Of a stretch of 64,000 bases of DNA, positions 44,401 to 55,395 are shown piece after piece. Origin of the DNA: Sorghum bicolor (Eukaryota; Streptophyta; Magnoliopsida; Poales; Poaceae); assembly GCF_000003195.3 (NCBI RefSeq), contig NC_012877.2:17229344-17293343 (forward strand). The letters are read 5' to 3'. Position 1 is the stretch's first letter; each line of letters opens with the position of its first letter. The notes under the pieces were generated by a model that ran no database searches, was not told the origin of the DNA, and saw only the letters and a list, made by a program, of their open reading frames with translations. Made by a program: the position numbers and the translations under genes.

Positions 44401-46319
44401 AACAGTGGCTACTGGCTATTGGGCCTTGGTGCCGCCTTTCTTCCCCGTCGTGGGAGCACAGTCAGTGGTAGCTGGGCTCCCGTCGCTCGCCGCCGCCCCT
44501 GCGGTCCGCCTCCTCGAGTCCTCGGGCCCCGCTGCCCTCCCCCGTTGGTTCAGCCTTTCTGCAGATAGTCGCCCGCGGCAGCTCCCTGCTAGGGGTCCGT
44601 GCCCTAGCGCCGCCACCGCCGCCGCCGCTACGGGTTGCCCGTCGCCGACTTGCTCCCTCCAGGGTCCAGGCCAAAGCTCCTTCCTATGGCCTATGGGTCA
44701 GCTGCTGCTGCGGGTTTTGCAGGTTTGAGTTGGCGGCAGGACTGGTCCAGCGGCTTTCGCTGCCGTTCTTCCCCTAATAACAGTCTTTTGATGTCCGTTA
44801 CAGGTCATCATCATCGGAGCCATGAGCCTTTTAAGCTCAGGAGCCTCCCCAGTTCAACAATGCAGCGCCTGACATCATCATCTACACGTACTACTGTGAT
44901 TTTCATATCAGAAACTCATTACTGCAGCTCAGTTAATTGATCATTTTCAGATTACTGCAACTCAGTTAATGATCATTTTCCTGTAGGAGACGTAGTTTGG
45001 CCCCCCATCATCAGTCTTTGGGCGATGTGAACTGATGTTATATACTACTCCTATGTTAATATTAATAGTTTCGTCTACCCACTACTATATGTGTTCGCAT
45101 ATAAAGTGTGATGCTGTTAATTTTAATTTAATTTGCCTATACGGAGGTCCCCATCACCAATGACTTTCATTTATATGTGGCAGGCTACTTTTTTTGATTA
45201 TGCAAAATTAGGAAATACCCACTCTATGCATCGAGGATCTTAACATTATTATGCATCCAAATAAAAAGTGGAGCGGGGCCTGGACACGTGCTTATCCCAT
45301 AAGCAATGCTGTTTAATTGATCTTGTAACCTGTTTAGTTGTATCTGTGGTAATGCAAACGCAAATGGAAACAGATTTAAACTAATTCTTGTGTTACCGTG
45401 GAAGGAACCAAACAACACATTGGTTAAGATAACCGAGCTACTTATACTTGACTGACAAGTGTTTTACAAGTAATCCTAACTTTTGGGGGTTTGAATAGAT
45501 CTCTTGGAAATTGCAATTGGTGCCAAACTTTCCTCAAACTATGGTCTATCACTTGCCAATGACGTACAGCGATCGGGATCCAATTCTAGTTTGTTCTACA
45601 TCCCACTTGCCCAAAGTCCAAAAGAAGGTTTAAATTTTAAAACTACTGGCTAAGTAGGGAGGATTTTCATGATGTTGCTATCCAGACTTGGTTCCAAAAT
45701 TCTGGTAAACCTATCCATCAACACACTAAGGCTTTAACAACTACTATGAAAAATAGGTCAACAAAAAGAAACCTTTCAATTTTGAATCAACAGCTTCATA
45801 ACATTGAGCAAGAGCTTTCTCTTCTTCAATAGGCTCCACCTTAACCATGCTAAAAATAAAGTTTAACCCAACTCCGTGATCAGATCCTTTACAGTTTACT
45901 CATTACAATAAACAATTATCAAAAAAGTGTAAGGTCTACTTCGGCAGCAAAAGGAAGTTTTTCCTAGGAAGATTGCCTTGCGGGTAGAAAAAATTTGAAC
46001 TTTCTATTCCGATCTCTTCCCAGGGTAAGTAACCACGCATGAGGTAGTTTCTTTGCTCCCATTTGGCAGCAGGTTGTCTGACGTGGGGAACTTAACTAAG
46101 CACAACGTCTATCAGAAATATTGGTTGTCTAAGCAGATTATCTAGTTTTGCGGCTAAAATTGAAAACAATGTCTTAGAAAAACAAGAAAAATCATAATTT
46201 TTTGGATAATATAAGAAAATCACCACAAATCGATACCAACCACAATATTTTTAAGATACTCTCACCGATATGCTGAAATGGTTTTAAGATACTCTCCTAA
46301 AAAAATTACTACGTGATTT
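44401..46319. other. Upstream region of the host gene, largely featureless
   Basis: The first 350 bp belong to the CpG-rich block. The rest is AT-rich with no supported gene, apart from the possible LINE relic below. Confidence 0.45.
45640..45960 (+). pseudogene. Possible LINE ORF2 relic (endonuclease/RT linker)
   Basis: The plus strand reads roughly WLSREDFHDVAIQTWF, then an HTKALTTTMKNRSTKRNLSIL stretch and LNQQLHNIEQELSLLQ, with stops. This resembles the region just before the reverse transcriptase in plant L1 elements. It is short and weak evidence. Confidence 0.3.
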
Positions 46320-46324
46320 GATGG
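46320..46324 (+). repeat. 5-bp target-site duplication of the Tat composite, left copy (GATGG)
   Basis: Identical to 61698-61702, directly outside the two outer LTRs. Confidence 0.88.
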
Positions 46325-47000
46325 TGTTGATGCAAAACAGGTCTGCAAACACAAAGGGCTAATACCCGATTCAAACGTTAAGGCGTGCCAGCCGATTTGA
46401 CCTTACTATCGGCAAAGGTGATAACTCGAATACTTTAGTCCTGACAACAGCGATGCGCCCGGATGTCACGGCTAAGAGGTACTCACACGGAACTCGAGAA
46501 CGCGCCGAGCTTAAGTCGACGGATTCCTAAGAACTCGTAATAAAAGGAAAAAGTATGACGAAGTCGTCGAAAAGTAGATGCTGGAATATGAGTAAAAACG
46601 TGTGTTTGATTGATTTCTTCCTCTTTATTACAAGGCCCTAGGGTTTATATTTATACCCTGCCCAAAGAGCTACAACCAGACATGATTAGAATTCGAATTC
46701 CAAATTACACGGAATCCGTATACAAAACGATGCAAATAATTAAGGAAATAACAAACTATTCCTCGTGACAAATCGAGACTCCTCCATATGACAACTGGCA
46801 GCTTCCGGACTCCTCCTTTGCATCATCGGCAGATCCTTTGCCATAGTCATCGGCAGACTTTCTTATCTAGCCATCGGCACCATATTACTGTCTGTCACAT
46901 TCAACTCCACCCTCATCGGCAACCATCCTCATCGGTAACCCGCATCGTACTGCCACCTTATCCTGCCATCCTAGACACGTGCCCAAAAACGGTGTCAACA
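46325..47000 (-). repeat. LTR A (3' LTR of the Tat composite)
   Basis: 676 bp, TGTTGACACC...GCATCAACA on the minus strand. It differs from C at three visible positions and holds several CATCGGCA words. A polypurine tract (AACTGGGGGG, 47005-47014) lies on its internal side. Confidence 0.92.
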
Positions 47001-47473
47001 CATGCCCCCCAGTTTCGGAGTATAAAACTATTAATGCTCCGAAATTCTCTGCAGTAATGATGCCTTCTCCCGCAATCAATGCTCCTAATCTGGTAACCGA
47101 CAACCTCAATCTAGACAACTCTGATCCTAATTCTCCGCAGATTCCTCGAAATCCCCAACTTCCTAAACGGACATTTTTCTTGGTCGTACATCGGCAACAA
47201 TACCGTTACAAAGATCTGCCGATGATCTGACCAGGATATTCGCAAAAACGGTTACCTCCCCTCTATCCGCCCATCGGCAAGATGACCGTTATAGAATATC
47301 GCCGATGGACCGACCAGGAAATCTCGCACAGTAAAATATCTTCAGATAATGACCGCTTCCCGTCAAATCACCTGCACAATCCCTGGATTACCGTGCGAAC
47401 AGTTACCATATCCACCTGAGTACCCTCGGGTTTCTCGGATGCGGCAAAGAGATAAGTCGGATTTGCCCTTGCC
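47001..47473 (-). mobile_element. Tat block 2: 3' non-coding end next to LTR A
   Basis: Reverse complement of 54233-54704, i.e. the sequence that precedes the 3' LTR in this family. It ends at a TGCC word shared with the RT block that follows. Confidence 0.85.
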
Positions 47474-47816
47474 TGGTTTAGACCGATCAATTGTTGAACA
47501 TCGGTTACCCATCAAGTCTGGGTTTCGGCCACATCAGCAACCAGCCCGCCGATGTAATCCTAACATTCTACCTGATATTAAGGCCGAAATCACTAAACTT
47601 ATTGAAGCTAAGTTTATTCAGCAGTGTCGGTATGCCGAATGGATTTCCAATATTGTTCCGGTTTACAAGAAGAACGGGAAGCTTCGGGTGTGCATTGATT
47701 TCAGGAATCTCAATAAAGCTACGCCGATGGATGGATACCCAATGCCTGTCGCCGATCTACTGGTTGATGCTGCGGCTGGCCATCGGGTCATCAGCTTCAT
47801 GGATGGTAATGCAGGT
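47470..47816 (+). pseudogene. Tat block 3: reverse transcriptase fragment, plus strand
   Basis: It encodes PGLDRSIVEHRLPIKSGFRP, then CRYAEWISNIVPVYKKNGKL and FRNLNKATPMDGYPMP, up to FMDGNAG. It is nearly identical to the reverse complement of 56790-57136 (one visible change, Gln for Arg). Cut on both sides. Confidence 0.85.
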
Positions 47817-48074
47817 TGTCCATACACCAATTGATAGGGTGATACCTTGGTCGATCCATGACAAGCCATCCGATAAGACCACAATGCTTCATTTAATAAT
47901 GTATGCCACCGCCTAGGATTTTCTTCAATCTTTCGTTTAATAAGCTTGATAATTCCTTTGTTAGACGCTTCGGCCTGCCCATTGGCTTGCGCATAATAAG
48001 GAGAAGAATTCAACACTTTAATTCCCATACCGATTGCGAATTCATCGAACTCCCCCGACGTGAACATGGTGCCC
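47817..48074 (-). pseudogene. Tat block 4: integrase core fragment, minus strand
   Basis: On the minus strand it reads TMFTSGEFDEFAIGMGIKVL, then PYYAQANGQAEASNKGI with the catalytic Glu, to VSPYQLVYG. It matches plus-strand 49940-50190. The right end shares GCCC with the next block. Confidence 0.85.
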
Positions 48075-48741
48075 GGTGGGACAGATTCAAGATCAAGATC
48101 AACATGTCGATCTCTGACCTCGATCAAGAGAACGTCATCCCCGTGACGGAGGCCAACCTCAAGGATGAGCAGAAGCAAGCTATTGCCCAAGCCATGGAAG
48201 AGTTCAAGCAGCAATGCCTGAGGTCTTTCAGCATAAACAGGAGCGGCGAAGTGGTCCAGAAAGATGCACTGCCGGCACCACGGCAGGTTACCTTTGACGC
48301 CAATCCTGGCAAGCTTCAAGATATGGTTGACAATGCCATCAATCGAGCGTTGATTAACCAAGCTGGTGTATTGTCTAATACGGTTTTCAATGCCGTGGCA
48401 AGAACTTTCAAGGAAGGACAAATCCCACCAGATTATGTGGGCCCCTCCCATCATCAGCCAACGGCACCAGAGGTCACGGCTCCATCGGCTGCCTTGACGA
48501 ATGCAAGTGCACAACCTGCCGTCCCTCCAAGTACATCGGGGACTACTGGTGCACTATCTATGCCGATGGCAACCAACCCACAATTTTCAGTTGGGTAGCA
48601 TAAACTGACAACAGATATGTTGGCATCGGCAATGTCAGGGTTGACTCTTCCTCCCAATTGGTGGGGTTACGGTATGCCTCCAGAGCTGACGCCGGGAACA
48701 TCACAAATAACTGACATGAGGGGCAAAACTCCTATGACATC
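48071..48741 (+). pseudogene. Tat block 5: primer-binding-site remnant and gag N-terminal fragment, plus strand
   Basis: Begins inside the primer-binding site (GCCCGGTGGGAC) and encodes the gag start MSISDLDQENVIPVTEANLK to about GKTPMTS. An in-frame TAG at about 48597 interrupts it. It matches the reverse complement of 60345-61006 with about three visible differences. Confidence 0.85.
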
Positions 48742-49350
48742 TCATTACCCAAGCATCGGAGAAGAATTCCGTCGATAGTTCGATAATACAATTCATTTTT
48801 AAGGAGCACATACTTGGTTGCTTGAAATCGAACCCGTCTTTCAACTTTCTTGGATGGATCTTTTAGATAATCAATAATTTCTTTCCTCCAATCATCGGCA
48901 CCGACTACCGATGTCGCATTAATCATTGGCTGATATCCCGAGGCATGCTGAGCTAACCGATTAGTGTCTTCATTATGCAATCGGGGAACATGCTCCAATC
49001 GGAAATCCTTGAATTCCTTTAACAATTGCATACTTCTCTCGAAATACGTTATGAGAACTTCACTTCGGCATTCATAGCTTCCGGCCAATTGATTTATAAC
49101 CAACATAGAATCCCCGAATATTTCAACAGCATCAGCACGAACTTCTCTCAGCAACTCCAATCCCTTGATCAGAGCTTGATACTCAGCCTGATTATTTGTC
49201 GATGTGGCAACAATCGGCAAGGAAAACTCATACTTCCTCCCCTTAGGGGAAACTAATACAATGCCGATTCCTGCCCCTCGGTCACAAGTAGATCCATCAA
49301 AGAAGAGCGTCCAGGGTACAATTTCCAAGGTTTCCACTAGACCGCAATGC
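48742..49350 (-). pseudogene. Tat block 6: RNase H to integrase N-terminal fragment, minus strand
   Basis: The minus strand encodes WTLFFDGSTCDRGAGIGIVL (RNase H), then HVPRLHNEDTNRLAQHASGY and the linker to INT (NELYYRTIDGILLRCLGN). It overlaps in content both 55396-55806 (about four differences in 410 bp) and plus-strand 49348-49505. It joins the next block at a shared TGC. Confidence 0.85.
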
Positions 49351-50614
49351 CGATGATTGGAGGAAAGAAATTATTGATTATCTAAAAGATCCATCCAAGA
49401 AAGTTGAAAGACGGGTTCGATTTCAAGCAACCAAGTATGTGCTCCTTGAAAATGAATTGTATTATCGAACTATCGACGGAATTCTTCTCCGATGCTTGGG
49501 TAATGATGAAGCTAGAAGTTTGATGGGGGAAATCCATGAGGGAGTGTGTGGAGCGCATCAGTCAGCTTTTAAGATGAAGTGGATGATTCGAAGGAATGGA
49601 TATTTTTGGCCAACCATACTTGAAGATTGTTTTAAATATTTCAAGGGATGTCAAGGTTGTCAAAAGTTTGGTAATATCCAGAGAGCACCCGCATCGGCTA
49701 TGAACCCTATAATAAAGCCTTGGCCGTTCCGGGGATGGGCCATCGATCTGATCGGCCAGATTTATCCACCATCTAGCAAAGGGCATAAGTTCATTCTAGT
49801 TGCCACTGACTATTTCACTAAGTGGGTTGAAGCTATTCCTTTGAAGAAAGTCACATCGGCCAATATGATTGATTTTGTGAAGGAGCATATTATTTACCGA
49901 TTTGGGATTCCCCAAACGATTACTACCGATCAGGGCACCATGTTCACGTCGGGGGAGTTCGATGAATTCGCAATCGGTATGGGAATTAAAGTGTTGAATT
50001 CTTCTCCTTATTATGCTCAAGCCAATGGGCAGGCCGAAGCGTCTAACAAAGGAATTATCAAGGTTATTAAACGAAAGATTGAAGAAAATCCTAGGCGGTG
50101 GCATACATTATTAAATGAAGCATTGTGGTCTTATCGGATGGCTTGTCATGGATCGACCAAGGTATCACCCTATCAATTGGTGTATGGACATGATGCAGTG
50201 TTGCCTTGGGAAATTAAGGCTGGATCTAGGCGATTATCTTTTCAAGATCAATTAACTTCCGACAATTATGCCACTTTGATGACCGATGAATTGGATGATC
50301 TAGCAGGGCATCGGTTAAAAGCTTTAATGAGTATAGAAGAAAATAAGAAAATAGTTGCTAGATGGTATGATAAGAAAGTGAAGGCTAAAGAGTTTGCCGA
50401 TGGGGATTTGGTATGGAAATTAATTTTACCAGTTGGGACCAAAAGTTCGAAGTTTGGAAAGTGGTCTCCTAATTGGGAGGGTCCTTATCGGATAAGTCGG
50501 TCGGCTCCTGGTAATGCCTACATTCTAGAAACCCTCGAAGGAATTGAATTTCCCAGAGCATTAAACGGTAAATATTTAAAGAAGTACTACCCCAGTATAT
50601 GGGTCGATGCATAG
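49348..50614 (+). pseudogene. Tat block 7a: integrase, plus strand, apparently complete
   Basis: An open frame from the linker through the whole integrase. The HHCC zinc region is HEGVCGAHQS...CQGCQKFG. The catalytic core has WAIDLIGQI (first Asp), TTDQGTMF (second Asp) and NGQAEASNK (Glu). The C-terminal part is FADGDLVWK...GPYRISRSAPGN, with the natural stop TAG at 50612. It lacks a start because the upstream pol is on the other strand across the junction at 49348. No lesion is seen in INT itself. Confidence 0.85.
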
Positions 50615-50624
50615 AAGTTTAGGT

Positions 50625-50714
50625 GCCGATAACACTCCTATCGGCTGGATCCAAATGATTGGGGACAAGACTTGGTGTTTCAAAAGTTTAGGCGCCGATA
50701 ACAGTCCTATCGGC
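50625..50714 (+). repeat. Two tandem hairpins just after the integrase stop
   Basis: GCCGATA-ACACTCC-TATCGGC (50625-50645) and GCCGATA-ACAGTCC-TATCGGC (50694-50714) have 7-bp stems and 7-nt loops, 69 bp apart, embedded in repeated AAGTTTAGG.GCCGATA words. Confidence 0.75.
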
Positions 50715-50767
50715 TAGACTAAAAGCTGAGGAAGCAGGAAAGCGCAGATACAATGCCGATGGAAACT

Positions 50768-53700
50768 CTATGTGTTAAGCAGCGTCTGGATAGCCGATAT
50801 AGCACGTAGCCGAATTTGGTTGGCTGCTTCTATCTCCTTGATGTCATCATCGGCAGAACCTTCTATCGGCTTCAGCTTCTTCTTCAGTTGGAGTGCCTTG
50901 CGACCATGAACATTTCGCTCGTGCTCAAGAAGCCTGATGGTCTCTGGCAATTGGTTCTCTTCCTGTTGGGCTTGGGATAAGGCGTTCTCCACTTCCTTGA
51001 GTTCCGCCAACAGGGATTCTCTTCTTGCCGATAGATCGGATATCTTCTGCTTCAGCGCATCTCCTGAAGATTTCAGGATACCGATGTTCTTGTGCTTCTC
51101 ATCGGTCAGGAGTTTCTCTTTCCTCATTTCATCGGAGAGCTGAGTTTGAGCAGCTCTATCGGCAAGACGCCGAGAAGCTCTCTGGTACTGCAGCTGGCGA
51201 CTCTCTAGATGAGCGGCTTGGAACAGGATCTCTTCGACGTCGGCCGGGATTTGGCCTCTGAGAGTTCTGAACAGGGTCTTGGTAGGGTCGGAGTCGTCGA
51301 CCAAATGCGCTGTATCCTGGTGAAGGAGAACTGACAATTCTTCCAGCCTGGCCCTGATCTCTGCCGATGTAATGCCAACTGTCTGAGAAGAGCTTGCTTC
51401 TTCGCCTTCTTCTTCAGAGAGATCGATGGCGAAGGAAAATAAGCTATCAGGGGAATCTTGTTCCTGGGAGGGAAAGCAAGGTTAGCTCATATTCGGAGAA
51501 TCGGCAAATGATACTGGCGGTAAACAGTGACTTACTTGCTTCAAGGCGATCTCTTGCCTTGGACTGGGAGGTGCTGACGGAGCTGCGGACTGACCGGCCA
51601 AAGATGCCGATGGAACTATATGTTGATCGGTTAAGGTTGCCGATGGGACGATATCGATTGAAGGAAGACAAGAAAGGTTATGAGACTAAATGAAAATGAG
51701 TTCATCGGCAACGGTATTGTTAAAGTATGTTACCTGGAGGGGGAACCACGGTTGTCTGAATCGGGAGAGCCGCCGATGATATAATTGGACCCACCGGACC
51801 AGTTGTTTGTTCGCCCACATCAACTGACGTACCTTCTGTTTGAGGCTCTTCCTGCTGGGATTCTTCCATCTGTGGTGCATCCTGCATTGGTTGGGGAGAT
51901 GGCGCTTGCCGTGTCTGGGCTTCTGGAGAAGAAGGAGAAGACTCCACTGGGATTGGAGATACCGGAGGAGGAGGGGGAGTTGCTACTTTTTGACGTTTCG
52001 TTTCGGCCCTGGTGCTCTTGACACCCTTCCTCTTTGGCTGGCTGGACTGGGTGGCATCGGCACCTTGACGTGTGACCTTTGCCGATGCACTCGTTTGCTG
52101 CAATAACGAACAAGTGTTTATAAGTATAAATAAAGCCGATATAAAGATAGTCAGCGTAAAAGATAAAGATTTGACAAATTGCCTTGAAAGCCCGCGCCAG
52201 AGTGGGAGCAGCTACCGTTGGTGATGTCTGGGTTCTCCTGGTCGTAACTTTCCTGAGGCGCACGCCCCGATGCACGGTGGAAGCCAGAGTGGGAGCATTG
52301 TGGCCGATTGAGGAAATCGGGCCTGATGGAAACAAGTCGATCGGCTTGCCACTCCTGCTAACCAATGGAGGAATATTGTCAACCTGCAAAAGGAATACAA
52401 GGGTAAGCTGCCGATAGAAGTAATAGTGAGAAAATGAAACGTTGGTTTGAGTTACTTACAGTGTCATCGGGAACTTCGTATTCGGGGTCAATCATGCCGC
52501 GGTATGAAAGTGCCGATCTGCAGAATAGATGCTCTTTCCATTCTGCCCACCATAACTTGTATGCCTGAGTGATAAAAGCAGCCGGAACCCATTCTGACAG
52601 ATCTACATCTACATCGGCGTTTGGTGGTAATTGGGCTACTCGAGTCCACTCAAGAAGGTTGTTGATGGTTTCTCTGGGTTTTATCACATCGGCATAGGGA
52701 AGTGCAATCGGCAACTGGCCGAAAGCTAACTGGCGAGCTAATGCCGATGGATTGTAAAATTCGTAAGTTTGGGGAGAAGTTTTCGTGCTACCGAAGAAAT
52801 TCACTGGAATGGCTCTGGGAGTCACAATTGCCATCATCGCCTCATTGTCCCTGTCGAGAGCTTCATCAAATGGATTGAAGGTCAGAGGGAGCATGCTATC
52901 TGGGTCATCATAAGCCAGCCATGGTCGTTCATCTCTGGCCAGACCCTCATACAGAGTCTCGAAGAATCGGCCGATCTGATCCGGATTATTCCCTGAACCG
53001 GGTAGGACTATAACGGCTTCGCCAAAGTTCAAGGGGGCACGCGTTGCCGATTCCTCTTCACCCAACACATGATTTTCGGCTATATCTCTTGGGAAGTGCT
53101 GTGAGAACAAGTTGAAATCAAGGCGCTTATGCAGGTGCAGATTGAGCCACATATTAATAAACCACCAGGGGCCTCCCAAGTTGCCGATGGATTGGCCAAG
53201 CAGGAGTTTCTGGGCTACCTGATGAAGAAGGTGGTAAACAGCGCTGAGCAAATATCGGCCGAGAGGAAATTGGCCACCGTTAGCCAGTCTTTCTGCTGCC
53301 GATAGATAGACAGAAGTCGGTCCTGCCGATCGACCACAGAATACAAACTTGTCCAGCCACATGTTCAGAAAGGTGGTTTGCTCCTTTATGGTGACAGGCC
53401 CTCTCCCGCGGTACTTCTGAATGTACCCTGACCAACCGCCGATAGCGTGAGTCTCCACTTTGGCACTGGGGGCAGTATCAAAAAAGTGGGTGCTATCGGC
53501 AGAAGATATATCTAGCCCAGTGAGCATGGCTACATCGGCAAGGGTAGGAGAAGCAGGGCCGTGGCCAAAAACAAAAGCATTGAGGGTGTCTGACCAAAAG
53601 TAGGATGCAGCTATCAGCAGTGACTCGTTCCTGTGCATATCGGCAATGGATAGCCTAATGCATTGGGCTAGCTTCCTCTCACCCCACTGGACTTCATAAG

Positions 53701-54205
53701 AATTGCTGACCCTCAAGAACCAGTCTTTCCACCCTACGGTAGGGCTGGGCCAAGAGCGAAAAGTGTCTTTCCACAGATCTACAGAAAAGTTTTCAGCTCT
53801 AAAGGGGATCCTATTGGTTTCTGCGTTGATAAGATTGGTTGGATCTGAATCCCCTAGAGGACCGAGACATTGAAGGTGTGGTTGATCGGTGGGGATGACA
53901 ATTTTATTGGACAACTCCTAGTGATTTTGGGGGAATAAAAATACAAAGAAAAAGGAAAAGGAGAATATTCAGTAAGATGAATCGCGGATGAATAGGAATA
54001 AAAAAAATATACACAGAAGATGAGATGGAAATCTGACCTCAGGGACGACGAAGCCAATGGCCATCTTGTCGTGAAGAGGACGTTGGAGGGCACCGGAGTT
54101 GATGAAGAGGAGTGCTTGTCGGAGGTCTTGAAGGTTGTAAATGGCGCCGCCGCTGGAAAAGTAAAGTTGGATAGTAGAATGGTGTGATGGGGAAGGAGTA
54201 CCCAA
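50768..54205 (-). CDS. Antisense, intron-containing gene in the retroelement: plant mobile domain protein with coiled-coil tail
   Basis: It lies between the plus-strand integrase and LTR B, on the opposite strand. Proposed exons: 54205-54038 (MGTPSPSHHSTIQ.., 56 codons), 53917-52460 (486 codons), 52383-52183 (67 codons, GC-AG donor), 52097-51734, about 51690-51536, and 51463-50768. Exons 1-4 and 5-6 join in phase; the 4/5 junction does not, so this copy may be damaged there. Exon 2 is an aminotransferase-like plant mobile domain (WKDWFLRVSNSYEVQWGERK, LADVAMLTGLDI, PWWFINMWLNLHL). Exon 4 is Pro/Gln-rich; exon 6 is a long coiled coil. Extra antisense ORFs at this position, and mobile-domain genes in retroelements, are known from Tat-type elements. 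Its function for the element is unknown. Confidence 0.7.
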
Positions 54206-54704
54206 GAAGGAACTATTTATAGGACAAGATGGGCAAGGGCAAATCCGACTTATCTCTTTGCCGCATCCGAGAAACCCGAGGGTACTCAGGTGGATATGGT
54301 AACTGTTCGCACGGTAATCCAGGGATTGTGCAGGTGATTTGACGGGAAGCGGTCATTATCTGAAGATATTTTACTGTGCGAGATCTCCTGGTCGGTCCAT
54401 CGGCGATATTCTATAACGGTCATCTTGCCGATGGGCGGATAGAGGGGAGGTAACCGTTTTTGCGAATATCCTGGTCAGATCATCGGCAGATCTTTGTAAC
54501 GGTATTGTTGCCGATGTACGACCAAGAAAAATGCCCGTTTAGGAAGTTGGGGATTTCGAGGAATCTGCGGATAATTAGGATCAGAGTTGTCCAGATTGAG
54601 GTTGTCGGTTACCAGATTAGGAGCATTGATTGCGGGAGAAGGCATCATTACTGCAGAGAATTTCGGAGCATTAATAGTTTTATACTCCGAAACTGGGGGG
54701 CATG
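54206..54704 (+). mobile_element. Tat 3' non-coding region with polypurine tract (plus copy)
   Basis: AT/GC-mixed sequence dense in GCCGAT/ATCGGC, ending in AACTGGGGGGCATG (54691-54704) directly before LTR B. It may also serve as the promoter of the antisense gene that starts at 54205. Confidence 0.65.
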
Positions 54705-55380
54705 TGTTGACACCGTTTTTGGGCACGTGTCTAGGATGAGAGGATAAGGTGGCAGTACGATGCGGGTTACCGATGAGGATGGTTGCCGATGAGGGAGGAG
54801 TTGAATGTGACAGGCAGTAATATGGTGCCGATGGCTAGATAAGAAAGTCTGCCGATGACTATGGCAAAGGATCTGCCGATGATGCAAAGGAGGAGTCCGG
54901 AAGCTGCCAGTTGTCATGTGGAGGAGTCTCGATTTGTCACGAGGAATAGTTTGTTATTTCCTTAATTATTTGCATCGTTTTGTATACGGATTCCGTGTAA
55001 TTTGGAATTCGAATTCTAATCATGTCTGGTTGTAGCTCTTTGGGCAGGGTATAAATATAAACCCTAGGGCCTTGTAATAAAGAGGAAGAAATCAATCAAA
55101 CACACGTTTTTACTCATATTCCAGCATCTACTTTTCGACGACTTCGTCATACTTTTTCCTTTTATTACGAGTTCTTAGGAATCCGTCGACTTAAGCTCGG
55201 CGCGTTCTCGAGTTCCGTGTGAGTACCTCTTAGCCGTGACATCCGGGCGCATCGCTGTTGTCAGGACTAAAGTATTCGAGTTATCACCTTTGCCGATAGT
55301 AAGGTCAAATCGGCTGGCACGCCTTAACGTTTGAATCGGGTATTAGCCCTTTGTGTTTGCAGACCTGTTTTGCATCAACA
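54705..55380 (+). repeat. LTR B, inverted relative to LTRs A and C
   Basis: 676 bp, TGTTGACACC...ATCAACA on the plus strand. It has a polypurine tract on its left and CATCTT, the first six bases of the normal post-LTR leader, on its right, so element sequence flanks it on both sides. It differs from C at two adjacent visible positions. Confidence 0.92.
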
Positions 55381-55395
55381 CATCTTCCGGACTGC

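Noticed and set aside
43877..44728. 283-codon plus-strand frame over the host promoter
   Set aside because: CpG-rich promoter/first-exon composition. A strong minus-strand splice donor at 44150 explains the region better. No domain is seen.
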